Shown here in pieces: positions 1-8,823 of a stretch of 64,000 nt of DNA; within the stretch, counting starts at the first letter, position 1, and each line of letters starts with the position of its first letter. Below the pieces are notes generated by a model. It worked only from the letters and a program-made list of their open reading frames with translations. It ran no database searches and was not told the origin of the DNA. The stretch is taken from assembly GCF_022763345.1 (NCBI RefSeq), contig NZ_JALEGS010000068.1, positions 62,001 to 126,000 of the forward strand, in the 5' to 3' direction. Made by a program: the position numbers and the translations under genes. This DNA comes from Phaeodactylibacter sp. Its GTDB lineage: Bacteria; Bacteroidota; Bacteroidia; Chitinophagales; Saprospiraceae.

Positions 1-552
1 GAAGTGTATGAGCACCTGATTTATGATGAGGCCAGCCACCAAAGCGTACTGCGTTTTCCGGGTTTGCGCAGCCGCAGCCTGGCAGTCTATTCTTTTGGAA
101 AAACCTTCCATAATACGGGTTGGAAAATCGGCTACTGCGTTGCCCCGCCCGAGCTGATGGTGGAATTCCGTAAGGTACATCAGTACAATACCTTTGCGGT
201 GCACCGACCTACGCAGCATGCGCTGGCCGACTACCTGCAGGATGCTACGACCTACGAAAGCCTACCGGGATTTTACCAGCAAAAGCGAGATCTGCTGCTC
301 GAAGTCATGGCGGGCTCGAGGTTTAAACCGCTCCCTTGTCAGGGTACTTATTTCTGCAATTTCGATTATTCCGGGATCAGTGATGAACCGGACCGGGTCT
401 TTGCGCATCAGCTGATCACAGAGCACGGAGTAGCCGCTATCCCAGTTTCTGCCTTTTACACAAGCGGGCGGGACGAGCGGATCATCCGGCTCTGTTTTGC
501 GAAAACCGAAGAGACGCTACAGGCCGCTGGTGAGCGCTTGCGAAAAGTATAG
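1..552 (+). CDS. PLP-dependent aminotransferase, class I/II (3' part)
   Basis: The reading frame is open from the first base, so the gene starts upstream of the window; 183 residues of its C-terminal half are visible. The motif SFGKTFH at visible residues 31-37 holds the Schiff-base lysine (K34), followed by GWKIGY, as in the methionine/kynurenine aminotransferases related to YbdL. Near the end, IIRLCFAK contains the arginine expected to bind the substrate alpha-carboxylate. The family transfers amino groups from methionine or aromatic amino acids to 2-oxo acids in the cytoplasm; the exact substrate cannot be read from this half. The next gene begins 8 bases after the stop codon, so the two are probably co-transcribed. 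Confidence 0.85.
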   Translation, partial: EVYEHLIYDEASHQSVLRFPGLRSRSLAVYSFGKTFHNTGWKIGYCVAPPELMVEFRKVHQYNTFAVHRPTQHALADYLQDATTYESLPGFYQQKRDLLLEVMAGSRFKPLPCQGTYFCNFDYSGISDEPDRVFAHQLITEHGVAAIPVSAFYTSGRDERIIRLCFAKTEETLQAAGERLRKV

Positions 553-560
553 AACGACGC

Positions 561-2798
561 ATGTACAAGATCTACGGCATACGGCATCACGGGCCGGGCT
601 CCACCCGGAGCCTTTTACAGGCTTTGGAAGCCCAGCAGCCCGACTGTCTGTTGATTGAAGCGCCGGAAGACGCCAGCTCTGCATTGGAGTACATGTTGCA
701 CCCCGGGCTGCACCCACCGGTCGCGATTCTCATTTATGATGACAAAGACCTGCGGCACGCCTCTTACTTGCCCTTCGCGGAGTTTTCACCCGAATGGCAG
801 GCGGCGCAGTTTGGTCTGGCACAAGGGCTGGATGTGCGGTTTATGGACCTGCCTATGAGCATGCAGTTTCAGCTGGGAGAGGAGGAGGAGCAGTTGTCGC
901 TGTCTTTGCCAGATGCCGTCCGGGAAGCGCCCGAAGTACGCGACCCCATGGGCTACATGGCCCGCCTGGCGGGCTACCGGGACAGCGAGCGCTGGTGGGA
1001 AGCCACCTTCGAACAGCCCGAGCATGATATCGATATTTTCGCAACCATAATTAGCCTGAACACGGCCCTGCGCGATGAACTCGGGCGGTCAGAGCGCCCC
1101 CTCAACCGTTTGCGGGAAGCCTACATGCGCAAGCAGCTGCGCAAAGCCATCAAAGACGGATTCAAGAATATCGCTGTGGTTTGCGGTGCCTGGCACACCC
1201 CTGCGCTGCACTACCTCGACCGCTTCAAGCAAAAAGACGATAATACGCTGCTCAAAGGGCGCAAAAAGCGTAAAACCACTGCCACATGGATTCCCTGGTC
1301 GTATCAGCGGCTGGCGTTTCAAAGCGGGTATATGGCCGGTGTGGTTTCTCCGGCTTACTACGAGCTGCTCTTCAGCAAGCGGGAGGAGACCGTACAGTAT
1401 TGGATGGCGCGGGTAGCCGGTTTGCTAAGAGGCGAGGGCTTTGATGCAAGTGCCGCGCAGGCTGTCGATGCTGCCCGGCTTTCCCAAACCCTTGCAGGCA
1501 TGCGCGGACAACCGGTAGCAGGCATTGATGCCATGAAAGAAGCCGCCCTGGCGGTCTTCGCGCAAGGGAGCCCGGAGCCTTTGGAGCTTATCGAACAGGA
1601 ACTTATCATCGGGCAACAGGTGGGGGAAGTGCCGGACAGCATCCCGCAAATTCCCCTGCAGCAGGACATGGAAGCCCGGATTCGCTCCGCCCGCCTGACC
1701 AAGCTATACAAGTCAGGTGCACCTGAAGATAAAGCCCTTGATTTGCGCAAAGATACCCACCTGGATGCCAGCCACCTGCTGCATCAGCTGCGGATTTTGG
1801 ACGTACCCTGGGGGCGTGTTCAGGAGCAGCCGGACGGCAAGCTGGGCAGCTTCAGTGAGTACTGGCACCTGCACTGGCAACCCGAGTATGTTATCCGGCT
1901 TATACAGGCGGGCATGTGGGGCAATACCGTGGAAGCAGCGGCTAATAACTACCTCCTGAAAAAAGCACAGGAAGCTCATAAACTTGATGAATTGGTTGCC
2001 TTGGCTCGTGAGGCACTGTTAGCCGGGGTCACCGCTGCCTTCAATCCCCTGGTGCGGCAACTGGAAGACGCTGCAGCGGTCACTCAGGATGTGTATGCCC
2101 TTATGCAGGCCTTGCCCGTATTGGCCGACATTCAGCGCTACGGCGATACCCGGCAGACGGATACGGAGGCGGTGGAAGCTCTCATCCGGCATATGGTACC
2201 CCGTATTGCCATTGGACTACCAGCAGCGGTGCTGAACATTGAGGAAGAAGTGGCCAGAGACTGGCTACGCCAACTGGTGCAGAGCAACCGCGCCATCAGC
2301 CTGCTGAATGAGCCGGCATTTCACAAAGAGTGGAACCGGTCGCTTGCGCAAATCACGAATGCTGTACCGGCACACCCACTGCTCCGGGGGCTCTGTACCC
2401 GTACTTTGTTTGATAAATCAGTCTTGTCAGACGAGGCGGCGGCGACACAAATGCGCTATGCCCTTTCCTCCGCTGCTGAAGCAGAACAGAGTGCTTTGTG
2501 GCTCGAAGGCTTCCTCTACGGGAGTGGGCTGTTACTGATCCACATTCCAGCGCTTTGGCAAATTCTGGACGAATGGATTGCGGAACTGCCGCAGATTGTA
2601 TTCGAGGAGACCCTTCCTTTGCTGCGCCGTTCTTTTGCCAATTTCTCCCCTCCGGAGCGGGAAAAAATGCTGAGCCTTTCCAAAACCGGTGCGCCTAAGC
2701 CTGAAGCGGAGGGGGGAGCATTGCCAAAAGCCGCTTTTGATCAAAAGCGTGCCAAAGTTGTCCTGCCCACCCTCAAGCTGCTGCTGGGTCTGGACTAA
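561..2798 (+). CDS. DUF5682 family protein (YehM-like)
   Basis: A 745-residue soluble protein opening with MYKIYGIRHHGPGS, followed by CLLIEAPEDAS at about residues 30-40, the recognisable start of the DUF5682 family. E. coli YehM belongs here. In known genomes these genes cluster with a MoxR-type AAA ATPase (YehL), a VWA-domain protein (YehP) and a SWIM zinc-finger protein (YehQ); the biochemical role of the set is unknown. Here the neighbour is an aminotransferase, and the matching VWA protein lies 32 kb away at 35055-36194. Length matches the family (about 750 aa). No signal peptide or membrane segment is visible. A structured 3' region with a terminator follows. Confidence 0.85.
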   Translation: MYKIYGIRHHGPGSTRSLLQALEAQQPDCLLIEAPEDASSALEYMLHPGLHPPVAILIYDDKDLRHASYLPFAEFSPEWQAAQFGLAQGLDVRFMDLPMSMQFQLGEEEEQLSLSLPDAVREAPEVRDPMGYMARLAGYRDSERWWEATFEQPEHDIDIFATIISLNTALRDELGRSERPLNRLREAYMRKQLRKAIKDGFKNIAVVCGAWHTPALHYLDRFKQKDDNTLLKGRKKRKTTATWIPWSYQRLAFQSGYMAGVVSPAYYELLFSKREETVQYWMARVAGLLRGEGFDASAAQAVDAARLSQTLAGMRGQPVAGIDAMKEAALAVFAQGSPEPLELIEQELIIGQQVGEVPDSIPQIPLQQDMEARIRSARLTKLYKSGAPEDKALDLRKDTHLDASHLLHQLRILDVPWGRVQEQPDGKLGSFSEYWHLHWQPEYVIRLIQAGMWGNTVEAAANNYLLKKAQEAHKLDELVALAREALLAGVTAAFNPLVRQLEDAAAVTQDVYALMQALPVLADIQRYGDTRQTDTEAVEALIRHMVPRIAIGLPAAVLNIEEEVARDWLRQLVQSNRAISLLNEPAFHKEWNRSLAQITNAVPAHPLLRGLCTRTLFDKSVLSDEAAATQMRYALSSAAEAEQSALWLEGFLYGSGLLLIHIPALWQILDEWIAELPQIVFEETLPLLRRSFANFSPPEREKMLSLSKTGAPKPEAEGGALPKAAFDQKRAKVVLPTLKLLLGLD

Positions 2799-2817
2799 TG
2801 CCGCGCGTTGTGAATTA

Positions 2818-2992
2818 AAGGAACCTTAACCTCCACTTCATCTTCAGTTAAGGCCAAAAGAAGACATTTGCTATTGTAAATGTTGATTTCTTGCTGTCAA
2901 GACATCTTAATAAGATGCTAATCTTTCCTGCAATTTAAAGTCGCTTTTTGAAGCCAGGTTCGTGCCGCCCGGCACCTACCTGGTTATTTTTT
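2818..2992 (+). ncRNA. Structured 3' region or candidate small RNA ending in a terminator
   Basis: Four consecutive stems lie in 175 bases after the DUF5682 stop codon: CCTTAAC/GTTAAGG (2824-2830 with 2847-2853), ACATTT/AAATGT (2864-2869 with 2878-2883), CATCTT/AAGATG (2903-2908 with 2912-2917), and a terminator stem CCAGGT/ACCTGG enclosing GTGCC/GGCAC (2954-2983) followed by TATTTTTT. The first loop is C/U-rich and unpaired. This could be the 3' UTR of the upstream mRNA or an independent small RNA. No clear promoter was found, so the RNA-gene reading is tentative. Confidence 0.35.
2952..2992 (+). terminator. Intrinsic terminator after DUF5682 gene
   Basis: The stem is CCAGGT (2954-2959) with ACCTGG (2978-2983), with an inner stem GTGCC/GGCAC separated by a small interior bulge and a 4-base loop. 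It is followed by TTATTTTTT. This is a textbook rho-independent signal for rightward transcription. Confidence 0.8.
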
Positions 2993-3046
2993 GCAGGAGC
3001 AAAACGAAAACGAAGAATATCCTATACTGTAGCCCTTTAATTCTTT

Positions 3047-3077
3047 GGCTGTGCTGTTCCTAAGCACAGCCTTTTTT
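3047..3077 (+). terminator. Second tandem terminator
   Basis: A perfect 9-bp stem, GGCTGTGCT (3047-3055) with AGCACAGCC (3063-3071), has a 7-base loop and is followed by six T. It lies 60 bases behind the first terminator and its T tract overlaps the stop codon of the convergent LysE-type gene. It may back up the first terminator and protect the convergent gene from read-through. Confidence 0.8.
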
Positions 3078-3714
3078 ACATCATCCAGAGGACTCTGCCC
3101 AGTAATACTGCCGCAAAGACAATCAGTGCAATACCGGAGATGCGACGTAGCCAGAGTAGATGGATTGGACGGAGCACCCGTCGTATGCGCTTAGCCAGCA
3201 GGACTTTCAGCAGGTCCGTGATGATGATGGTACCCAGTATGCCCCCGAAGAAATAACGGGCCTCCATAAGTTCCATTTCTCCATCAACCACCACAGTAGA
3301 GGCGACGCCTATCCAAAAGAAAAAAGTGAAGGGGTTAATGGTATTGATGAGGAAGCCTTTGAGCCAAAGCCCGGAATAGGAGGACGTGCGCACCGTCTCC
3401 TTCGACCATTCCGGGAGTTCGTGAGCTTTCGGTACCGTAAGCAGTGCCCCCAGCCCGAATGCAGAAAGGGTAATGCTGCCGCCAATGCCCAGGTATAAGC
3501 CAAAGTTGGGCCCCTCCACCACCTGACTGATGTAAGCCAGCCCGAAGTACACGGCCGCGATGAACAGAAAGTCGCTCACCCAAATGCCCAGTCCTACGGT
3601 AGCCCCCGCCCGGAATCCCTCTTCCACGCCCGCCTGAATGATGGCGAAGAAGATAGGCCCAATGAGCATGGCGAGGATCAAGCCAATTTTGACCCCCTCA
3701 AAAATGAGGTTCAT
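3076..3714 (-). CDS. LysE/RhtB family amino-acid exporter
   Basis: An inner-membrane protein of 212 residues with about six hydrophobic segments. The start MNLIFEGVKIGLILAMLIGP carries the family's N-terminal segment with its conserved G-P, and INTINPFTFFFWIG corresponds to the conserved NPK/NP region in the middle. The frame is open 35 codons further upstream, but that extension is polar and unlike the family, so the ATG at 3714 is chosen. The family exports amino acids or related small metabolites; the substrate cannot be predicted. The gene converges on the DUF5682 gene and lies downstream of the aminopeptidase P gene on the same strand. Confidence 0.85.
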   Translation of the reverse strand: MNLIFEGVKIGLILAMLIGPIFFAIIQAGVEEGFRAGATVGLGIWVSDFLFIAAVYFGLAYISQVVEGPNFGLYLGIGGSITLSAFGLGALLTVPKAHELPEWSKETVRTSSYSGLWLKGFLINTINPFTFFFWIGVASTVVVDGEMELMEARYFFGGILGTIIITDLLKVLLAKRIRRVLRPIHLLWLRRISGIALIVFAAVLLGRVLWMM

Positions 3715-3834
3715 ATTGATTAGGGTTTGGTCAAAGGCCTGGTGCGACCAGGCCGAATTACTTGCTAGGTTTTGGCCCCTTAAGCTCTTACTAATGCTGC
3801 ACTTAAAATAATCAGGCATTTGCGGATTAATCCA

Positions 3835-5142
3835 CTAGGTGCTGCTCAGTATGCTGGCATTCATGTGTTCTTCGATCGCCTCTGCGTCTACAGGGATGTG
3901 GCCACAGAGGTCTACTGGCCCGTCATCCGTAACCAGGATGTCATTCTCAAGACGGATGCCCAGCCCTTCTTCACGTATGTAAATTGCAGGCTCGCAGGTG
4001 AAGACCATACCTGCCTGTATGGGATCGTAGCGGTTGGAGAGGTCATGCACATCCAGCCCAAGGTGGTGGGAGGTGCCGTGCATGAAGAACTTTTTGTAAG
4101 CCGGGGATTTTTCGTCCTGATTTTTGATATCCGTTTTGTCAAGTAGTCCCAGTTGGAGCAGCTCGCTTTCCACCATTTTGCCCACTTCCTTGTGGTAATC
4201 TTCCAGCATAGTACCGGGCAGGAGCATTTGCTGAGCGCCTCTCATGCACCGGAGTACAGCATCGTACACCTTGCGCTGCCGGTCTGTAAAGCGCCCGCTA
4301 ACAGGTATAGTACGGCTCAGATCGGCAGCGTAGTTGGCATATTCTGCTCCGAAATCCAGGAGCAGCAGGTCGCCGTCCATACAGCGCTGATTGTTTTGGA
4401 CGTAGTGGAGCACGCAGGTGTTTTTGCCACTGGCTATAATCGGCTCATAAGCGTGGCCCCGGGCACCGTTGCGGATAAACTCCGCGATGATTTCCGCTTC
4501 CACTTCGTATTCCATTACACCGGGGCGGACAAAGTCCAGCACCTTCTCAAAGGCTTTACCTGTGATATTCACCGCGTGACGGATAAGCCCGACCTCCGTA
4601 GTAGATTTGATCATCGCCTGCTTCTTGAGCAAAGGCTGCGCCCGGTGAAATTTATGTAAGGGGTAGCGTTCCTGTAGCAAACGAGCAAAGCGCATGTCCT
4701 GTGTTACGACCCCGGAGGCGAAGCGGTCGTGCTCATTAAGGTTGAGGTATACCCGTTTGGACAGCAAAATGAGCTCATGAAGGATGTTATCCATCTCATC
4801 GGCCCAGTAAATCTTCTCAATGCCGGAAATCTCCCGGGCTTGTTCCTTGGTCAGCTTATCGCCTTCCCAGATCGCGGTGCGCTCGTCGGTACGGCGGATG
4901 AAAGCCACCTCCTGAAAGCCTTCCTTGATACAATCGGGGAAGAGGACAATCACCGTGTCCTCCTGATCCAGGCCACTGAGGTAGAACAGGCCGCTGTTTT
5001 GCCGGAAGGGGAAAAAGGTGTCCCCACTTCTGGGCATCAGATCGTTGGACTGGAAAATAGCGATGGAGTCCGGCTGCATCTTACGCATGAACCGCTGCCG
5101 GTTGTACCGGAAAAGGTCGGACTTTATGGCTTCGTAACGCAT
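3835..5142 (-). CDS. pepP: Xaa-Pro aminopeptidase (aminopeptidase P, M24B)
   Basis: A cytoplasmic metallopeptidase of 435 residues that removes an N-terminal residue preceding proline. Residues 1-130 form the aminopeptidase P N-terminal domain (SGLFYLSGLDQEDTVIVLF). The C-terminal pita-bread domain keeps all five metal ligands: Asp in LLLDFGAEY, Asp in AADLSRT, His in HGTSHHLGLDVHD, Glu in CEPAIYI and Glu in GIRLENDIL. Length fits E. coli PepP. A second, longer M24 peptidase is encoded at 6760-8565, so the organism has both the short PepP type and the long APP1 type. Confidence 0.92.
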   Translation of the reverse strand: MRYEAIKSDLFRYNRQRFMRKMQPDSIAIFQSNDLMPRSGDTFFPFRQNSGLFYLSGLDQEDTVIVLFPDCIKEGFQEVAFIRRTDERTAIWEGDKLTKEQAREISGIEKIYWADEMDNILHELILLSKRVYLNLNEHDRFASGVVTQDMRFARLLQERYPLHKFHRAQPLLKKQAMIKSTTEVGLIRHAVNITGKAFEKVLDFVRPGVMEYEVEAEIIAEFIRNGARGHAYEPIIASGKNTCVLHYVQNNQRCMDGDLLLLDFGAEYANYAADLSRTIPVSGRFTDRQRKVYDAVLRCMRGAQQMLLPGTMLEDYHKEVGKMVESELLQLGLLDKTDIKNQDEKSPAYKKFFMHGTSHHLGLDVHDLSNRYDPIQAGMVFTCEPAIYIREEGLGIRLENDILVTDDGPVDLCGHIPVDAEAIEEHMNASILSST

Positions 5143-5280
5143 ATTTTGTTGCTTTTGGTCATAAGCAGGTTTAGTTTCCTACGGGATAAGCCCTGCGGGA
5201 AGCAGCTGCCAAGTTGCAAAAATTGCAGCAAGAACAAAAGCCAGAAAGGCAGTTTGGAATGATTTTACGGTTACGCGCCT

Positions 5281-5667
5281 TTAGAGTTTGGCGTCTACTT
5301 CCGCCAGTTCGTCCTCATCATAAGTGCCAAACCAGCGGTGGAGCTGCCCCTTAGCTTTTTCCTTGACCTCCTGATTGACATAAGCAGCGATAGTCACGAG
5401 GCCGAAAGCGAGCACCCCGATATCATCGGTATAGCCAATGATAGGCGTGAGGTCGGGCACGGCATCGATGGGCGAAAGGAAGTAGCCCAGGGTGCCAAGC
5501 ACGATGTTTTTTGCCCAGTAAGGTGTATCCTTGCGGCGGTAGGCGTAGAAAAGGAGCAGCGCAGAGTAGACCGTTTTTAGGCCTGCCTGACGGGCGTAGT
5601 CCCGGAGTTTATTCCAGAAACGGTTCTCAGAGAACTTATTGATGTAAGACCGAAATGGATTTTCCAT
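5281..5667 (-). CDS. YkvA family protein (DUF1232)
   Basis: A 128-residue protein carrying the DUF1232 signature, with LSPIDAVPDLTPIIGYTDD at about residues 64-82 followed by a hydrophobic stretch. The family is widespread and membrane-associated; its function is unknown. The C-terminus is charged (EVKEKAKGQ, DEDELAEVDAKL). It ends 11 bases downstream of rlmN's stop region in the same direction (rlmN stop at 5679, this start at 5667), so it is probably translated from the rlmN transcript. Confidence 0.85.
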   Translation of the reverse strand: MENPFRSYINKFSENRFWNKLRDYARQAGLKTVYSALLLFYAYRRKDTPYWAKNIVLGTLGYFLSPIDAVPDLTPIIGYTDDIGVLAFGLVTIAAYVNQEVKEKAKGQLHRWFGTYDEDELAEVDAKL

Positions 5668-5678
5668 AGCTTCAAAAA

Positions 5679-6731
5679 TTACTTGTTGGCGAGCTGCCCG
5701 CAGGCAGCGTCGATGTCTTTGCCCCGGCTGCGCCGTACGGTGACCATAATGCCCTGATCGCGGAGGTGGCGTGCGAAGTCATCAATCCGGTGCTCGGTGG
5801 ACTTACGGAACGGCGCTCCGTCAATTGGGTTGTATTCGATAATGTTGACCCTTACGGGAAAGTCTTTACAGAGGCGGGCCAGCCGGTCGGCATCTTCCAG
5901 GGTGTCGTTGAAATCCTGAAAGGTGATGTATTCATAGCTGATGCGGTTGCGCGTCTGCTGATAGTAATACTGCAAAGCCTCCATGAGCGTCTCCAGATTG
6001 TTCTGCTCATTGATCGGCATAATTTCGTTGCGTTTGGTATCGTCGGCAGCGTGGAGGGAAAGGGCGAGGTTGACCTTTACGGCATCCTCTGCCAGCCGCT
6101 TGATCATCTTGGCAATGCCTGCGGTGCTGATGGTGATGCGGCGGGGCGACATATTGAGCCCGTCCTCGTTGGTGATGCGGTCTATGCTTTCCAGCACATT
6201 TTTGTAGGCCAGCAGCGGCTCGCCCATACCCATGTACACGATATTGGTGAGCGGGTGCCCGAAGTGGGCCTCGCACTGCTGATTGACCATCACTACCTGA
6301 TCGTAGATTTCGGCGGCATCAAGGTTGCGCAGGCGCTTCATACGGCCAGTAGCACAGAAGGTACAGGAAAGGCTGCAGCCCACCTGAGAAGATACGCAAA
6401 CGGTATAGCGGTTGTCGGCCGGCACCGGAATGAGCACCGATTCAATCAGGTGCCCGTCGTGCAGGCGGAAGCGCGACTTGATGGTGCCGTCCTGACTATG
6501 TTGTACCTCATCCGTCATAATGGCATTAATGGCAAATCGGGCTTCCAGCTTTTCCCGCAGGCCCTTCGATAGGTTGGTCATTTCTGTGAACGTGCGGGCG
6601 CCCTTTTTCCACAGCCATTCGTGTACCTGTTTGGCACGGAATTTCTTCTCGTCCATACCCAGAAAGACCTCCTGAAGTTCCTTTAGGCTCAATTGCCGTA
6701 TATCAGCTTTATCGGTATCTGTTACAGTCAT
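5679..6731 (-). CDS. rlmN: 23S rRNA (adenine-2503-C2)-methyltransferase / tRNA A37 methyltransferase
   Basis: A radical-SAM enzyme of 350 residues that methylates C2 of A2503 in 23S rRNA and A37 in some tRNAs. The cluster-binding CxxxCxxC motif is seen in CSLSCTFCATGRM, followed by NIVYMGMGEP, ITISTAGI and LALSLHA, which are typical of RlmN. The catalytic C-terminal Cys is in DIDAACGQLA. The frame opens 24 codons earlier, but that start would overlap the upstream peptidase gene; the ATG at 6731 leaves a 28-base gap and fits the family length. Confidence 0.95.
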   Translation of the reverse strand: MTVTDTDKADIRQLSLKELQEVFLGMDEKKFRAKQVHEWLWKKGARTFTEMTNLSKGLREKLEARFAINAIMTDEVQHSQDGTIKSRFRLHDGHLIESVLIPVPADNRYTVCVSSQVGCSLSCTFCATGRMKRLRNLDAAEIYDQVVMVNQQCEAHFGHPLTNIVYMGMGEPLLAYKNVLESIDRITNEDGLNMSPRRITISTAGIAKMIKRLAEDAVKVNLALSLHAADDTKRNEIMPINEQNNLETLMEALQYYYQQTRNRISYEYITFQDFNDTLEDADRLARLCKDFPVRVNIIEYNPIDGAPFRKSTEHRIDDFARHLRDQGIMVTVRRSRGKDIDAACGQLANK

Positions 6732-6759
6732 GATATTCTGCTTCGCATTTCGTGTCCCG

Positions 6760-8565
6760 TCAAATTGCCCGGCACTTCTTTTCCAGCCAGGCCTGCTCTT
6801 CACTATTGAGCAGTGGAGACAATTCCTTCAACACCCGAGCATGATATTCGTTGAGCCATTGCCGCTCTTCTGCACTCAGCAGGGGCAACAAAATCAGGTC
6901 GGTGGCAATAGGGGATAGGGTCTGAGGCTCAAAGGTATAGAACTTTCCGGTGTCCGTTTCCATCTTTTCTACGCAGAGGTCCAGATTCTCGATACGGATG
7001 CCGTATCCATCTGCTTTATAGAAGCCCGGTTCATTGGAGGTCAGCATGCCAGGTATGATCGGGGTTTGCCCTCGGCTGGTCCGTGGGTTGGGGGTGATGC
7101 CCTGCGGCCCTTCATGTACATTGAGGAAATGCCCGACGCCATGCCCGGTGCCATGCCCATAGTTGAGCCCAACGGACCAGAGGTGCTGCCGGGCGAGTAT
7201 GTCCAGCTGCACACCGGTGGTGCCTTCTGGGAAAATGGCACTGGACAAGCCGATATGCCCTTTGAGTACCCGGGTGTAGTGGTCTTTAACCTCCTCGCTT
7301 ACGGGCCCGAGGGCAACGGTACGGGTAATGTCAGTGGTGCCGTCTTGGTATTGTCCACCGGAGTCGAGCAGGAGTAAGCCTTCCGGGCGTATCCTTGCAG
7401 CGGTATCGGCTTCTGCCCCGTAATGCACTATGGCACCGTTGCCGGCATACCCCACAATTGCCGGGAAGCTTTCGCCAAAATAGCCTTCCTGCTCAGCCCG
7501 GAAGCCCGCCAGCTTTTCACCCACTTCAAATTCGGTAGGGGCTGCCCCTTGGGCCAAGGCATTTTCCAGCCAGCGGTAAAGGCGGAGCAGGGCCACACCG
7601 TCTTTGCGCATGGCAAGCTTTAAATTTTCTTTTTCCACGGTATTGCGCACCGCTTTGAGAGGGGCAATGAGATTTGAGGTTTTTACCCACCGGCCGGCCT
7701 CCAGCAGTTCGTAGAGAAAAACGCTTAGGGCTTCCGGCTGATAACCAATCCTTTGGTTGGAGCCTGCCTGTCGCAAGGCTTCTGCTATGCCAGCGTAGGG
7801 GGGGACGGAAATGCCGTCCTGCTCCAGGCTTTGCTTCAGGCTGTCAGGGACTTTAGCCGAGTCAATAAACCACTGCGCACTTTCCGGCCCAAGGAGAAGG
7901 TAGCTGATGGCCACCGGATTGCACTCTACGTCGTTGCCGCGTATATTGAGCAGCCAGGCAATCTCGTCCAGTGCGGTAATCAGGTAATAAGAATCACCCT
8001 TCATTTTGCTGCGGACGGCAGTGAGTTTATCGGTGCGGCTCTGCCCGGCGTAGGCTTGCTCCAGCTCAAAAACCTCCTCACCGGGCAGGGGCGGGCGGTC
8101 CGCCCACAAGTCGTCAATAAGGTAATTACTGAAGCTTAGCTCAATGTTCTTTTCGGCAAGCTTCCGGCGGGCGGATCGTGCCTGGCTAACCGTAAACAAC
8201 CGGGCATCGCAGCCCACCGTAGCACCAGAAGGCAAATGCTCACAGAGCCACTCCAGGTGCTCCGCGGTGTAGGGTACCGTTAGCTTTTGAAGTTCAAATT
8301 CTGAGCCGGCAAGTTGGGCTTCCGCCTGAATGAAATAGCGGGAGTCGGTCCACAAATGGGCAGTGGAAGCGGTGACGACTGCTGTGCCGGCCGAGCCTGT
8401 AAATCCGGTAAGCCAGCGGCGAGCCTGCCAATGGTCAGCAACATACTCGCTTTGGTGCGGGTCCTGACTTGGAATGATGTAGGCGTCCAGCCCGTTTTCT
8501 TTCATAGCCTGCCGCAGCCCGCCCAGTACAGGGGCTTTAGAAGAATTCGATGTTTTTTTTGGCAT
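6760..8565 (-). CDS. Xaa-Pro aminopeptidase, long APP1 type (M24)
   Basis: A 601-residue protein with the eukaryotic-like APP1 layout: two creatinase-fold N-terminal domains (about 1-300) and a catalytic pita-bread domain. Metal ligands are visible as Asp in LLLDSGGQYQDG, Asp in TTDITRT, His in GTGHGVGHFLNVHEG, Glu in TSNEPGFYK and Glu in GIRIENL. It cleaves N-terminal Xaa-Pro bonds, probably in cytoplasmic peptide turnover. It is probably the first gene of the leftward group running through rlmN to the DUF1232 gene. A 258-base divergent intergenic region separates it from rpoN. Confidence 0.9.
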   Translation of the reverse strand: MPKKTSNSSKAPVLGGLRQAMKENGLDAYIIPSQDPHQSEYVADHWQARRWLTGFTGSAGTAVVTASTAHLWTDSRYFIQAEAQLAGSEFELQKLTVPYTAEHLEWLCEHLPSGATVGCDARLFTVSQARSARRKLAEKNIELSFSNYLIDDLWADRPPLPGEEVFELEQAYAGQSRTDKLTAVRSKMKGDSYYLITALDEIAWLLNIRGNDVECNPVAISYLLLGPESAQWFIDSAKVPDSLKQSLEQDGISVPPYAGIAEALRQAGSNQRIGYQPEALSVFLYELLEAGRWVKTSNLIAPLKAVRNTVEKENLKLAMRKDGVALLRLYRWLENALAQGAAPTEFEVGEKLAGFRAEQEGYFGESFPAIVGYAGNGAIVHYGAEADTAARIRPEGLLLLDSGGQYQDGTTDITRTVALGPVSEEVKDHYTRVLKGHIGLSSAIFPEGTTGVQLDILARQHLWSVGLNYGHGTGHGVGHFLNVHEGPQGITPNPRTSRGQTPIIPGMLTSNEPGFYKADGYGIRIENLDLCVEKMETDTGKFYTFEPQTLSPIATDLILLPLLSAEERQWLNEYHARVLKELSPLLNSEEQAWLEKKCRAI

Positions 8566-8823
8566 ATTTTTTGATAAATATTAAAATTCCCTTGATATTT
8601 GAAGTGTATAGCGCGTACAACACTTTACCCCTCGTTCCGTTTTTCTGATTTGCAAAAGATAAGAAAATTCAGTAAATAGAATCTGTTTGTTGAAGTAGCC
8701 AGTAACCTATTTATCGCAAGCAAACTTCTACCATGAGGTTTGCCGCGTAAGTGAACCACTCAGCACAAAGCTTGCTTTTAAGCAAAAGGGGCGCAACAAA
8801 CAGTCAACCTAAAATCAGTCCCC

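Noticed and set aside
5766..6572. A rightward 268-codon open frame
   Set aside because: It is antisense to rlmN, which carries the radical-SAM cysteines.
3835..8565. Two Xaa-Pro aminopeptidase genes as a recent duplication
   Set aside because: They differ in length and architecture (435 versus 601 aa, one versus two N-terminal creatinase-like domains) and belong to different established subfamilies.
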